64,000 nucleotides of DNA from Gordonia sp. SL306 (GTDB lineage: Bacteria > Actinomycetota > Actinomycetes > Mycobacteriales > Mycobacteriaceae). Both the position numbers and the translations under genes were made by a program. The stretch covers positions 1,488,001-1,552,000 of the forward strand of contig NZ_CP113063.1 of assembly GCF_026625785.1 (NCBI RefSeq), in the 5' to 3' direction. This document shows positions 33,547 through 44,196 of the stretch, piece after piece. Below the pieces are notes generated by a model. That model did not search any database, was not told where the DNA came from, and was given only the letters and a program-made list of their open reading frames with translations. Each line of letters opens with the position of its first letter. The first letter of the stretch is position 1.

Positions 33547-34385
33547 CCCACTCCGACGCGGCGATCACCCAAGCCACCACCTCGCCGTCACGACTGCGCG
33601 CGGCGGGCCTGCAGGTCGGCTACGACGACCGCACGATCATCTCCGATCTCGACATCGCAATCCCCGACGGCGAGATCACCACCATCATCGGCCCCAACGG
33701 GTGCGGAAAGTCGACGTTGCTGCGCGCCCTGTCCCGGCTGCTGCCGCCGCGGGCCGGGACCGTCTACCTCGACGACGCCGACATCAACCGGATGCGGCCG
33801 AAGGACGTCGCGCGGCAGCTCGGACTGCTGCCGCAGAATCCCGTTGCACCGGAGGGTCTCATCGTCGAGGACCTGGTCGCCCGGGGACGACACCCCCATC
33901 AGCGGTGGTATCAGCAGGCGTCGGCCGCCGACGAGGCCGCGGTCGCGCTGGCCATGGAGCAGACGGCGACCACCGACCTCGCCGATCGCCCGATCGAGGC
34001 ACTGTCCGGTGGGCAGCGGCAAAGGGTGTGGATCGCGCTCACCCTCGCCCAGGAGACCGACCTCCTACTCCTCGACGAACCCACCACCTACCTCGACCTC
34101 GCTCATGCCGTCGAGATCCTCGACCTGGTCCACACGCTGCGCACCGAGCACGGCAAGACGGTGGTGATGGTTCTGCACGACCTCAATCTCGCTGCGAGAT
34201 ACAGTGATTCGCTGTTCGTGATGAGGTCGGGCGAGATCGTCGCACACGGACGGCCCGACGAGGTGATCACCACCGACCTCCTCGAAGCGGCCTTCGGCCT
34301 GCAGTCGCACGTGATGACAGATCCGGTGTTCGGCGCTCCGATGATCGTGCCGCTGGGTTCACGCGCGGGCGCGCGCCTGCCCTGA
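33543..34385 (+). CDS. iron-siderophore ABC transporter ATP-binding protein
   Basis: A 280-residue FecE/FepC-type ATPase. Walker A GPNGCGKSTLL, the Q-loop LLPQNPVAPEG, signature LSGGQRQRVWIALTLAQ, Walker B LLLLDEPTTYLD and the switch His in MVLHDLNLAARYSD are all intact. It powers the two FecCD permeases upstream, with which it overlaps (ATGA). The region upstream in the same frame is an antisense-like shadow of the permease and not part of the protein. Its stop directly abuts the stop of the opposing DUF456 gene with no gap. Confidence 0.94.
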   Translation: MTHSDAAITQATTSPSRLRAAGLQVGYDDRTIISDLDIAIPDGEITTIIGPNGCGKSTLLRALSRLLPPRAGTVYLDDADINRMRPKDVARQLGLLPQNPVAPEGLIVEDLVARGRHPHQRWYQQASAADEAAVALAMEQTATTDLADRPIEALSGGQRQRVWIALTLAQETDLLLLDEPTTYLDLAHAVEILDLVHTLRTEHGKTVVMVLHDLNLAARYSDSLFVMRSGEIVAHGRPDEVITTDLLEAAFGLQSHVMTDPVFGAPMIVPLGSRAGARLP

Positions 34386-34865
34386 TCACCAGATTCCCGC
34401 GCCAACCAGCCAGACCGCCGTTGCCAGCAGGGCCGCGAACAGCTCGATCCCCATCGTGATCAACGCCGCCTTGGACGCCGACACGGTGCCTCGCCAGGCG
34501 GCACCCACACTGCGTGTGCGGAAGAGTTCGGCCAGCAGTGCCCCCAGGACGAACCCGATGAACAAGCCGATCACCGGGATCACGAAGAACCCGACGATAC
34601 CGAGCAGCCCGCCGACCGCAATGGTGACGTTCGGGATGCCCGCGGACTTCAACGACCGGCCGGCGACCACGTACTTGACGACTTCGCCGAGCAGGATGAG
34701 CGCCGCCGCGACACCGAAGATCGCCCATGCCCAGCCTCCGACGATCGCTGCCCAGACACCGATCGCACCGACGACCAGGAGGCCGCCGGGCAGGACCGGG
34801 AAGACGATCCCGAGCAGTCCGACGAGGATGACCGCTCCGACGAGCAGTTCCCCACCCAGGGACAT
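34386..34865 (-). CDS. DUF456 membrane protein
   Basis: A 159-residue protein made of five or six hydrophobic helices with Gly-rich packing. The DUF456 patterns GLLGIVFPVLPGGLLVV and GFFVIPVIGLFIGFVLGALLAELFR are clear. The function is unknown; related proteins are scattered through Actinobacteria. The gene converges on the ABC ATPase with zero spacing, and no terminator separates them, so opposing transcripts must overlap. Confidence 0.85.
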   Translation of the reverse strand: MSLGGELLVGAVILVGLLGIVFPVLPGGLLVVGAIGVWAAIVGGWAWAIFGVAAALILLGEVVKYVVAGRSLKSAGIPNVTIAVGGLLGIVGFFVIPVIGLFIGFVLGALLAELFRTRSVGAAWRGTVSASKAALITMGIELFAALLATAVWLVGAGIW

Positions 34866-34891
34866 CGGTGGCCTGCCGGTCTAGCGCACGC

Positions 34892-36541
34892 TCAGTCGAC
34901 CGAGGCGCGCGTCGGGTTTGGGTTTCCCGACGGTCGGGGCGGCGGCGGTCCGGCCGGGCGGCCGCCGGTCGGCGGGACGGGCCGCGGCGGCGGGCCCGCC
35001 GGTCGTGCCGGAGCACCCCGTGGCGGCATCGGCCCGCGCGGCGGAACCGGTCCCTGGCGCGGACCGGGCGGCTGCGGGGGCCCGGGGGTGCCGCGTGGCG
35101 GTGCACTGGGCCGCGAGGGTGCAGGTGGCGGTGGAGGAGGCGGCGCCGGCCGTGACGTCGTGGGCGGGACCACCGGCTCGGCCATCGGGGCCGGGGTCAA
35201 CCGCTCGAACGGGCGCCCCGACACCGGGGTCACCAGTGACGCTGCGTGGACGGCACGCTGCCGGGCGACGGCGACATCGTCGGCGGTCGCGGTGATCACG
35301 CCCATCCGCCGACGATGGAAGCTCTCCGGCTTCCCGAACAGGCGGATGTCGGTCTCCGGCACCGTGAGTGCCCGGGCGACGTTCTCGAATCCGATCGCGG
35401 GCTCGTCGAGCTGGCCGTAGATCACCGCCGATGCACCCGGCGACGCCAGCGTGACGTCGACGGGCAGGCCCAGGATCGCCCGGGCGTGCATCTCGAACTC
35501 CGACAGACGCTGGGTGGCCAGGGTGACCAGACCGGTGTCGTGCGGGCGCGGGCTCACCTCGGAGAAGTAGACGTCGTCGCCCTTGACGAACAGCTCGACA
35601 CCGAAGACACCCCGGCCCGCGAGCTTTCCGTCGCCGAGACCGGTGGCGATTCGTGCCGCGATGGACGTGGCCGCACCGAGCGCGTCGGTGGACATCTCGT
35701 GTGGCTGCCAGCTCTCGACGTAGTCACCGCCGACCTGCTGATGGCCGATGGGCGCGCAGAAGTGGGAGGCCAGCCGCCCGGTGGCGGGATCGATCGCCCG
35801 CACCGTCAGCAGGGTGATCTCGTAGTCGAACTCGATGAATCCCTCGACGATGACCCGCTCGCCCTGGACGCGGGCACCGGTGGTCGCGGTGTTCCAGGCC
35901 GGCCCGATGTCGGCAGGCGCGCGGACCACGGTCTGGCCCTTGCCCGACGACGACATCACCGGCTTCACCACGCACGGGAAGCCGATCTCCCCGACCGCCT
36001 CCTCGAGCTCCTCGTGTGAGGACGCGAAGAGATACGGCGACGTCGGGAGTCCGAGTTCCTCGTCGGCGAGACGTCGGATGCCCTCGCGGTCCATGGTCGC
36101 GACCACGGCTCGCGCCGTCGGGATCACCTCGGCCAGTCCGCGCTTCTCCACCTCGACGAGCGCCGGAGTCGCGATCGCCTCGATCTCGGGCACCACGTAG
36201 TGCGGTCGGTAGCGCTCGATGACGGCCATCAGCGCATCGGCATCGGTCATGTCGACCACCTCGGCGCGGTGGGCCACCTGCTGGCCGGGCGCATCGGCGT
36301 ACCGATCCACCGCGATCACCTCGACGCCGAGTCGCTGGAAGGCGATGATCACCTCTTTGCCCAGTTCACCGGCGCCGAGCACCATCACCCTGGTCGCGGT
36401 CGGGCTCAGCGGCGTCCCGAGCACCGCCGGCGGTCCGACCGCGGCATGTCCCACCTGCTTCACCGGCCCGCCCTGCACCGGTGCGGCCTCCCCGTCGGCC
36501 GGCACCGACGCCTCGGAAGCACCTTGGCTGTCTGACGTCAT
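34892..36541 (-). CDS. purT: formate-dependent GAR transformylase with a proline-rich tail
   Basis: PurT uses formate and ATP to formylate glycinamide ribonucleotide, an alternative third step of purine synthesis. The ATP-grasp enzyme covers about residues 45-445: [79 protein letters not shown]. The family is normally about 400 residues. Here a further 100 residues of Pro/Gly/Arg-rich sequence ([31 protein letters not shown]) follow in frame, plus a short polar N-terminal extension. The tail looks disordered; its role is unknown. The ATG at 36541 is preferred over TTG 36547. Confidence 0.9.
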   Translation of the reverse strand: MTSDSQGASEASVPADGEAAPVQGGPVKQVGHAAVGPPAVLGTPLSPTATRVMVLGAGELGKEVIIAFQRLGVEVIAVDRYADAPGQQVAHRAEVVDMTDADALMAVIERYRPHYVVPEIEAIATPALVEVEKRGLAEVIPTARAVVATMDREGIRRLADEELGLPTSPYLFASSHEELEEAVGEIGFPCVVKPVMSSSGKGQTVVRAPADIGPAWNTATTGARVQGERVIVEGFIEFDYEITLLTVRAIDPATGRLASHFCAPIGHQQVGGDYVESWQPHEMSTDALGAATSIAARIATGLGDGKLAGRGVFGVELFVKGDDVYFSEVSPRPHDTGLVTLATQRLSEFEMHARAILGLPVDVTLASPGASAVIYGQLDEPAIGFENVARALTVPETDIRLFGKPESFHRRRMGVITATADDVAVARQRAVHAASLVTPVSGRPFERLTPAPMAEPVVPPTTSRPAPPPPPPPAPSRPSAPPRGTPGPPQPPGPRQGPVPPRGPMPPRGAPARPAGPPPRPVPPTGGRPAGPPPPRPSGNPNPTRASVD

Positions 36542-36596
36542 GCCCAAATCCTACGTGCAGTTCAGTACAGGCCCGCGGCGCCCACGGAACCCTCGC

Positions 36597-36956
36597 TCAA
36601 CCCGTGACCTCGTGCACGTAGCACCACCGCCACACCTCGCCGGGCTCGGCCGAACGCATCACCGGGTGGCCGCTCTCGTCGAAATGTGCGGTGGCGTGAC
36701 GACGCGGGCTGGAGTCGCAGCATCCGACATGACCGCATGTCAGGCAGATTCGCAGGTGCGCCCAATGATGTTCGCCGAGCGCGGTGCACTCTTCGCAGGC
36801 CGCGTAGTCACCGGCGCGCGGGGCGGGATCGGCGTTCGAGTCGACGCCGTAGGTCGCCAGCTCGTCACATCGTGATCCGCCGCCCGACGATCCACCCCCA
36901 CCCGTGGTCTCGGATCGATCGTCTGCCCCTCGCCGGAAGATACGCATGTATGCCAT
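36597..36956 (-). CDS. UBP-type zinc-finger protein
   Basis: A 119-residue small protein. The C-terminal 75 residues carry the zinc-binding pattern of the UBP/HIT-like finger: CEECTALGEHHWAHLRICLTCG, then CCDSSPRRHATAHFDESGHPVM and ending EVWRWCYVHEVTG. In eukaryotes this domain binds ubiquitin C-termini; in bacteria its target is unknown. A Gly/Ser linker separates a short basic N-terminus. Two ATG codons, at 36956 and 36947, are possible. It lies between purT and the divergent NhaP gene. Confidence 0.82.
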   Translation of the reverse strand: MAYMRIFRRGADDRSETTGGGGSSGGGSRCDELATYGVDSNADPAPRAGDYAACEECTALGEHHWAHLRICLTCGHVGCCDSSPRRHATAHFDESGHPVMRSAEPGEVWRWCYVHEVTG

Positions 36957-37009
36957 TATCCGGATCGTCGCGACCCCCGCGACGGGCGATGCCGGGATAG
37001 GTTCTTCGC

Positions 37010-38605
37010 GTGAGTGCATCGCTGTTGTTGGTGGCGGTGGTCGCCGTGGTCCTCGCCGCACTGTGCCGGCGTTACGGATTGTCGGCACCACTGATCCTCG
37101 TCGTGATCGGGCTGGGTATCGGCTGGATCCCCGGCACCCCCGAGGTGACGCTGGAGCCGGAGCTGGTGCTGTTCCTGATCCTGCCGCCGCTGCTCTATTC
37201 GGCCGCGCAGGAGAGCTCCTATCAGGCGATCCGCGCCAACCGCCGGGCGATCGGACTCCTCGCCATCGGCCTGCCGCTGTTCTCCACGGTGATCGTCGGA
37301 CTGGTCGCCTACGCGACGGTGCCCCACCTGCCGCTCGCCGCGGCGCTGGTGCTCGGTGCCGTGGTGGCACCGCCGGACGCGGTGTCGGCGCAGGCGATCG
37401 GGCGGCGCGTCGGACTCCCCCGCCGGATCATGACCCTCCTCGGCGGCGAGAGCCTGCTGAACGACGCGACCGCCCTCACCGCCTTCCGGGTGGCCCTCGC
37501 CGCCGCGATCGGCGCGACCGCGTCGGTATGGGAGGGGTTGTCCACCTTCGCCATTGCCGCCGTCGGCGGGCTCGTCATCGGGCTGGCGGTCGGATTCGCA
37601 GTCTCCTGGCTGCGGCTCTGGCTCACCGACCCGCCGATGGAGACGGCGATCGGCCTGGTGGTGCCGTTCGGGACGTACTACGTCGCCGAGGAGATCCACG
37701 CGTCCGGTGTGATCGCGGTGGTGGTCGCGGGGCTGTTCCTCGGTCAGCGGTCGGTGCGGCTCGGCTACGCCACGCGACTGCAGGACGACGCGGTCCGCAA
37801 ATCGATCGACGCCCTCCTGGAATCCTTCGTGTTCCTGCTCATCGGTCTGCAGCTGCCGTTCCTCATCCGCGGTCTCGCCGGTGAGTCGTGGGTCCAGATC
37901 GCCATCGATGCCGCAGCGGTGCTGGCCGCGACGATCCTGGCGCGGTTCCTGTGGGTCTACCCCGCCACCTACCTGCCGAGGGCCCTCTCGTCCAAGATCC
38001 GTCGGCGCGAGGAACGCCCCACGCCACGCGCGGTGTTCATCGTCGGGTGGGCCGGCATGCGGGGTGTGGTCTCGCTCGCCGCGGCCTTCGCCATCCCGCT
38101 GACCACCGACGACGGCGGACCTTTCCCGGCGCGCGCCGAGATCCTGTTCCTCACCTTCGTCGTCGTGGTCGGCACGCTGCTCCTGCAGGGCACCACCCTG
38201 GGCTGGATGATCCGCCGACTCGGCATCGGCGCCGACGACGCCGCGAAGGACCGACTGGCCTACGCGTCGGCGCAGGATCGTGCATCCCGGGAGTCCGAAC
38301 GACGACTCGACGAACTGGCCGCAGAACTCCCGGAGAACGACCCGCGCAGGCATCAGGTGGCGATGTTGCGGAAGTGGGTGACCACCCAACGCAACGTCGG
38401 CTGGGAGGAACTCGGGCGTGGCCCCGAGGACATCGGCGAGAGTCCGACGGCGGCCGGTAACCGGATGCGCATGGACCTGCTGCAGATCCAGCGCAAGGTG
38501 TTCATCGAGGAGCGCGACGACGGGCATATCGACGACGAGGTCTTGCGAACCGCGTTGCGCCGGTTGGATTTCGCGGAGGGACAGATGGATCGGGAGGTCG
38601 ACTAG
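37010..38605 (+). CDS. CPA1/NhaP-family Na+/H+ antiporter
   Basis: A 531-residue cation-proton antiporter with about 12 helices over the first 400 residues. The family signatures are LVLGAVVAPPDAVSAQAIGRR and the unwound-helix GGESLLNDATALTAFRVALA. The C-terminal 130 residues are a cytosolic, charged helical tail (DRASRESERRLDELAAELPENDPRR) of the kind that regulates NhaP transporters. The GTG at 37010 begins VSASLLLVAVVAVVL. It is divergent from the zinc-finger gene and is followed by a MarR gene 14 bp downstream. Confidence 0.9.
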   Translation: MSASLLLVAVVAVVLAALCRRYGLSAPLILVVIGLGIGWIPGTPEVTLEPELVLFLILPPLLYSAAQESSYQAIRANRRAIGLLAIGLPLFSTVIVGLVAYATVPHLPLAAALVLGAVVAPPDAVSAQAIGRRVGLPRRIMTLLGGESLLNDATALTAFRVALAAAIGATASVWEGLSTFAIAAVGGLVIGLAVGFAVSWLRLWLTDPPMETAIGLVVPFGTYYVAEEIHASGVIAVVVAGLFLGQRSVRLGYATRLQDDAVRKSIDALLESFVFLLIGLQLPFLIRGLAGESWVQIAIDAAAVLAATILARFLWVYPATYLPRALSSKIRRREERPTPRAVFIVGWAGMRGVVSLAAAFAIPLTTDDGGPFPARAEILFLTFVVVVGTLLLQGTTLGWMIRRLGIGADDAAKDRLAYASAQDRASRESERRLDELAAELPENDPRRHQVAMLRKWVTTQRNVGWEELGRGPEDIGESPTAAGNRMRMDLLQIQRKVFIEERDDGHIDDEVLRTALRRLDFAEGQMDREVD

Positions 38606-38619
38606 CGTACCCTGCACCC

Positions 38620-39039
38620 ATGTCCGAGCCGCCTCCCTTCAGCCCCACCGTGATGCTGCTGACGGTGAGCCGCGTATGGGAGGCCGCACTCGCCGAGGCG
38701 TTGAAGCCGCTGGGTCTCACCACCCGAAAGTACGGTCTGCTCGGGCACATCCGCGGGACGCCGGGCATCTCGTTCAGCGAACTCGCGCGGCGGTCCCGTA
38801 TCACCGTGCAGAGCGCACACACCGCGGTGACGTCGCTGGCCGAGGCCGGGCTCGTCGACGACGGCACCGCACATGCGGGTTCGGCGTCCAGTCTCCAGGT
38901 CACCGCCGCGGGCGAGGCGCTGCTGACCCGGGTCGCGACGGAGGTCGCCCGCCTCGACCACGATTTCGCCGCACGACATCCCGACCTGACCGAGGCGCTG
39001 CGCGCCCACATGCGCAGCGTCCTCGCCGAGGGCACCTGA
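38620..39039 (+). CDS. MarR-family transcriptional regulator
   Basis: A 139-residue winged-helix protein. The helix-turn-helix is ISFSELARRSRITVQSAHTAVTSLAEAGLV at about residues 48-77, followed by a short wing and C-terminal dimerisation helices. It lies 14 bp after the NhaP-type antiporter on the same strand and may be cotranscribed; whether it controls the antiporter is not shown by any operator I could see. An inverted repeat ends the unit. Confidence 0.85.
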   Translation: MSEPPPFSPTVMLLTVSRVWEAALAEALKPLGLTTRKYGLLGHIRGTPGISFSELARRSRITVQSAHTAVTSLAEAGLVDDGTAHAGSASSLQVTAAGEALLTRVATEVARLDHDFAARHPDLTEALRAHMRSVLAEGT

Positions 39040-39058
39040 TCGTCGCCCCGAGCGCACA

Positions 39059-39119
39059 GATGACACCTGAGCGCGCCACGAGGGCGGCATTCGACACGGC
39101 GGCCCGCTCAGGTGTCATC
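39059..39119. repeat. GATGACACC inverted repeat, copy 1 (also likely terminator)
   Basis: GATGACACCTGAGCG (39059-39073) and its exact reverse complement (39105-39119) enclose a 31-bp spacer. The right arm overlaps the last codons of the adenylate cyclase gene, encoding Asp-Asp-Thr-stop, so the repeat has become part of the coding sequence. It sits between converging genes and can end both transcripts. A related element is at 57923-57995. Confidence 0.75.
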
Positions 39120-40661
39120 CGGGTCGGCGATCCGGGCGGCATGGACCACCGTCTCCGCGGTCCGGCCGCGGAGCGTAGTGGTCTCCTGCCGCTCCCAGCG
39201 GGCGGCCTCCGGCCCGGCCGCCTCCACCGCATGACCGGACGCCAGCGGACGCGCCGGATCCCGTTTGGCCAGCTCCGAGAGCCGCGCGCTCTCGTTCACC
39301 GCGTCGCCGATCACCGTGTACTCGAATCGTTCGATGGCGCCGACGTTTCCGGCGACCACCCGCCCGTAGCTGACACCGATGCCCGCGGCCAGATCGGGCA
39401 CGTCCCGGGCGAGGCCGCCGGCGATCTGCCGGGCGGCGGACAGCGCGGCGCCTGCCGGGTCGTCGAGGTCGATCGGCGCGCCGAAGATCGCCAGCACCGC
39501 ATCACCTTCGAATTTGTTCACCAGACCGTGCCGGTCCTCGACCGCCGCGACGATCACCGCGAAGAACGTGTTGAGGATCTCGACCACCTCGGTCGGGGTG
39601 TGCCGCGACGCCAGGGTGGTGGACCCGATGACGTCGACGAACACCACCGCGACGATGCGCTCGGAACCGCCGAGCTCCGGATCTCGTTGCAGCGCAGCGG
39701 CAGCCACGTCGCGTCCAACGTGCCTGCCGAAGAGGTCACGCATACGTTCACGTTCACGCAGACCACCGACCATGCTGTTGAACCCCACCTGCAGGTCGCC
39801 GAGCTCGGTGCCGTCGTACACCACGAGATCGGCGTCGGAGACCTCACCGCGCTGCACCCGGTTCATGCCGGTGCGCACGCTGCGGATGGGTGCGGTGACG
39901 CTCACGCTGATCAGCACGGTGAGCAACAGCCCGGTGGAGAGCGCGATCACCGCCAGGACCGTGACCCCGACGAAGAGATCGACCTTCGAGGTGTCGTCGC
40001 GGAAGGCACCGAAGAACACCACGAGCAGGATGCCGACGATCGGGATGGCCGAACCGACCATCCAGGACACGATCGACCGTGAACGGACGCCGCTGCGCTT
40101 GCGCCGGCCGTATCCGGCCGTGATGACCTCGGCGGCCACCGGCCGGAGCGCGAACTCGATGAGCAGGTACGAGACCGCCACCACGACAAAACCACTGAGT
40201 CCGACGACGAAGAAGGTCTTCGGGATCAGATCCGGGTCGAGAACGCCGTACATGATCGTGAACATGACGGTCGCGACGCCCCAGAGCACCCCTTGGATCA
40301 GCACCAGTTGCCACGGGGCCCGCTGCGCCCGCCGGGCGTCCTTGGCCGTCGGCTTCTGATCGCGGATCGCCCAGCGCAGATCGCGGACCACCACCACCGT
40401 GCCGAGGGCCGTCCCGACCACGAAGGCGACGACGACGTACACCGGGACGGCGATGAAGTTGACCCACCAGAGTTTCGACTGGAACACCGTCGGCTGCGGA
40501 ATGCCCACCGCCGACAACGCAATCGCGAGCACCGCCCCGATCAGGTTGGCGACCACGATGAAGACGGTCAACAGCGTCTGGATGCGAATCCGCTGTTTGA
40601 CACCGCCTTCCGACGCCGAGCCGAGCAGGATCGATCCATAGTCCCGGCTGCCCCGCGCCAT
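39108..40661 (-). CDS. membrane class III adenylate cyclase with HAMP domain
   Basis: A 517-residue signalling protein that makes cAMP from ATP. Six membrane helices in the first 300 residues are followed by a HAMP-like linker (PIRSVRTGMNRVQRGEVSDADLVVYDGTELGDLQVGFNSMV) and the catalytic domain. Metal-binding Asp residues are in VVFVDVIGSTTLA and FEGDAVLAIFG, the adenine-selecting Lys in VNKFEGD, and Asp/Asn-Arg in VIGDAVNESARL. The layout matches mycobacterial Rv1318c-Rv1320c/Rv3645-type cyclases. It follows purA by 25 bp on the same strand. The start at 40661 has AGGGGGG upstream. Confidence 0.92.
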   Translation of the reverse strand: MARGSRDYGSILLGSASEGGVKQRIRIQTLLTVFIVVANLIGAVLAIALSAVGIPQPTVFQSKLWWVNFIAVPVYVVVAFVVGTALGTVVVVRDLRWAIRDQKPTAKDARRAQRAPWQLVLIQGVLWGVATVMFTIMYGVLDPDLIPKTFFVVGLSGFVVVAVSYLLIEFALRPVAAEVITAGYGRRKRSGVRSRSIVSWMVGSAIPIVGILLVVFFGAFRDDTSKVDLFVGVTVLAVIALSTGLLLTVLISVSVTAPIRSVRTGMNRVQRGEVSDADLVVYDGTELGDLQVGFNSMVGGLRERERMRDLFGRHVGRDVAAAALQRDPELGGSERIVAVVFVDVIGSTTLASRHTPTEVVEILNTFFAVIVAAVEDRHGLVNKFEGDAVLAIFGAPIDLDDPAGAALSAARQIAGGLARDVPDLAAGIGVSYGRVVAGNVGAIERFEYTVIGDAVNESARLSELAKRDPARPLASGHAVEAAGPEAARWERQETTTLRGRTAETVVHAARIADPDDT

Positions 40662-40686
40662 CGCGCCCCCCTGGTTGTCGGTGTCG

Positions 40687-42018
<1,332 letters not shown>

Positions 42019-42063
42019 TTACTTGGTCGAAGCCGCATCCTGAGCGGTGGATACGCTATCGGT

Positions 42064-42699
42064 GTGCCGATTGTCCCGATCACCGAAGCGGAGACGACCG
42101 CGGAGAAGCGGGCGATCCGCGCCGCCGTCGCCGATGTCCTGATCGATCCCGACGCCTCACGGGTCGTCGTGACCCCGCTCGACGGGGCCGGGGCCGACGC
42201 CTACCTCGCCCAGGTGGTGGCCGCCCTGATGATCAGTGAACGCCTCGACGTGGAGGTCGCCTACGCGGCGCCGTCGCCGACCCGTGCCACCGCCGTCTAC
42301 GGCCTGCCCCACGGCGTCGGCGCGACGGCACTCGCCGAGCGGGGCCGGGCGCAGGCCGTACCGCTGATCCGCGACGACGCGGCCACCGTACTGGTGGGCC
42401 GGGCCCGGCACCTCGGCGCCGACGACGCGAAACTGCACGGCGAGACCTACGTGGACAACGAGCGGCTCTTCACCGGCGAGGTCCGCGGGGTGGAGATCGA
42501 ACCGCTGCGCGGCGCACCCGGGCTCCGGGCGCGCCTGGATCGCCCGCTGATCAACGGCCGATGGCACCTCGGACGGGCCGCGCAGACCGGCGGCACCAAC
42601 ATCGTCGTCGAGCGCGAGGGGACGATCACGCCGCGGGTTCTGAAGCGGTCGACGTTCTACCGGCATCATGTGGACATGAACCTGGTGTTGCTGCCATGA
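42064..42699 (+). CDS. conserved hypothetical protein (Rv0358-like)
   Basis: A 211-residue soluble protein without signal or membrane segments. Conserved-looking stretches are VVVTPLDGAGADAYLAQVVAALMISERLDVEVAY, ATVLVGRARHLGADDAKLHGETYVDN and the basic C-terminus TPRVLKRSTFYRHHVDMNLVLLP. The position between purA and the M50 protease matches Rv0358 of M. tuberculosis, whose function is unknown. The GTG at 42064 starts VPIVPITEAE. The stop overlaps the protease start (ATGA), so the two are coupled and may act together. Confidence 0.82.
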   Translation: MPIVPITEAETTAEKRAIRAAVADVLIDPDASRVVVTPLDGAGADAYLAQVVAALMISERLDVEVAYAAPSPTRATAVYGLPHGVGATALAERGRAQAVPLIRDDAATVLVGRARHLGADDAKLHGETYVDNERLFTGEVRGVEIEPLRGAPGLRARLDRPLINGRWHLGRAAQTGGTNIVVEREGTITPRVLKRSTFYRHHVDMNLVLLP

Positions 42700-43523
42700 C
42701 CACGACGACCCGCGAGATCGCCCGCGCCGTCCGCCCCGGCCCGGTCTTCCTCGGACTCGTCGTGGTGGCGGTCATCGGCGGGTGGATCGTGGCCGGTTCC
42801 GCGCCCGGACGCAATCTCGGGTCGGTCGGCGGGACACTGCTCGTCGTCCTCGCCGGCTGGGTGATCTCGCTGTGCCTGCACGAGTTCGCCCACGCGGTCA
42901 CCGCGTTCCGGTTCGGCGACCGCAATGCCGAACTGCGCGGCTACCTCACCCTGAACCCGTTGCGCTACACCCATCCGGCGCTGTCCCTCGGACTGCCGCT
43001 GCTGATCATCCTGTTGGGCGGCATCGGCTTTCCCGGCGGCGCGGTCTACGTGAACCAGCACGGGTTCACCCGTGTGCAGCGGACGATCGTGTCGCTGGCC
43101 GGCCCGGCGACCAACGCACTGCTCGGCGTCGCGCTCCTGCTGACGGTCCGGTTCGCCACGCCGGACTCCTACGGAGCGCAGGGGTACGGTTCGCCGTCGA
43201 ACGTCCTCTACATCGTCGACGGGCTGAACCTGTGGGCCGCGTTGTCGATGCTGGCCTTCTTGCAGATCACCGCCGCGGTGCTGAACCTGCTGCCGGTGCC
43301 CGGTTTCGACGGCTACGGCGCGATCGACCCGTACCTGTCGGATCAGACCCGCGCGTCGGTCGCCAAGATCGCACCGTACGGATTCCTGATCGTCTTCGCG
43401 CTGCTGTTCATCCCGTTCCTCAACCGCGCGTTCTTCGACCTCGTGTATTGGCTCTTCGGCCTGTCCGGGGTGCCGAGCGTACTCGCGTCCTACGGCTGGG
43501 ATCTGTTCGTCTTCTGGCGGTAG
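42696..43523 (+). CDS. site-2-protease family M50 metallopeptidase (Rv0359-like)
   Basis: A 275-residue intramembrane zinc protease. The HEFAH zinc motif is at residues 62-66 inside a membrane helix, and the second active-site motif NLLPVPGFDGYGAID supplies the Asp ligand. About six membrane helices are predicted. Such enzymes cleave membrane-bound regulators; the substrate is unknown. It overlaps the Rv0358-like gene by four bases. Its 3' end overlaps the opposing PPOX-fold gene by 34 bp. Confidence 0.9.
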   Translation: MTTTTREIARAVRPGPVFLGLVVVAVIGGWIVAGSAPGRNLGSVGGTLLVVLAGWVISLCLHEFAHAVTAFRFGDRNAELRGYLTLNPLRYTHPALSLGLPLLIILLGGIGFPGGAVYVNQHGFTRVQRTIVSLAGPATNALLGVALLLTVRFATPDSYGAQGYGSPSNVLYIVDGLNLWAALSMLAFLQITAAVLNLLPVPGFDGYGAIDPYLSDQTRASVAKIAPYGFLIVFALLFIPFLNRAFFDLVYWLFGLSGVPSVLASYGWDLFVFWR

Positions 43524-44152
43524 AGGCCAGCAACGGATGCAGGCACTTCGCCGTGGGTCTCGGTGACCGGCTCGTCGTAGACGACTCGCATCGGGATGTG
43601 CCCGGTCCAGCCGGCCGCCTCCCCGTCCGAACCCGGCCCACCCGACCGCGCCTTGGCCAACCATTGCCCGTCGACGATGGGCAGAGCCAGGATCACGGTG
43701 GCCGACAACTCCTTTCGCGTGTGGTCGCGGACCTCGGCACTGCGACCGGGCAGCACCGTGTCGGAGAAGACGTCGAGGGCGCGCGCGGCATCGGACGGGT
43801 CGACGCGCTCGAGCGCGCCGCGCACGACCACCGACCGGTAGTTCATCGAGTGGTCGAACAGGGTGCCGGCGACGACGAGGCCGTCGACGACGAAGGCGGT
43901 GAACGTCGCATGCGCACCCGCGGCGACCTGCCGCAGCGCGCCCGCCCCCGAGGAACCGTGGATCAGGAGCCGGTCGCCGTCGCGGGCCACCAGCATCGGC
44001 ACCGACCACGGGAACCCGTCGTCGGAGACGGTGGACAGCACACCGACGTGGGCTTCGTGGAGAACCTCGTCGAGCAGCGCACGATCACCGGCGCGATCGG
44101 GTTTGCGGGTGAGGGATGTCAGGTCGGCGTCGTCGGGCATGGAAGCCAGCAT
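43490..44152 (-). CDS. pyridoxamine 5'-phosphate oxidase-fold protein
   Basis: A 220-residue split-barrel flavin/F420-binding-type protein. Typical segments are EVLHEAHVGVLSTVSDDGFPWSVPMLVARDGDRLLIHGSSGAGALRQ, TFTAFVVDGLVVAGTLFDHSMNYRSVVVRGALERV and the C-terminal GWTGHIPMRVVYDEPVTE. The ligand and reaction are not known. The ATG at 44152 or 44140 may be used; neither has a strong ribosome site. The last codons overlap the M50 gene on the other strand. Confidence 0.85.
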   Translation of the reverse strand: MLASMPDDADLTSLTRKPDRAGDRALLDEVLHEAHVGVLSTVSDDGFPWSVPMLVARDGDRLLIHGSSGAGALRQVAAGAHATFTAFVVDGLVVAGTLFDHSMNYRSVVVRGALERVDPSDAARALDVFSDTVLPGRSAEVRDHTRKELSATVILALPIVDGQWLAKARSGGPGSDGEAAGWTGHIPMRVVYDEPVTETHGEVPASVAGLYRQKTNRSQP

Positions 44153-44196
44153 GACCGGACCGCCGCGGATTGTCAGCCGGGTTTCCCGCCGCGGCG

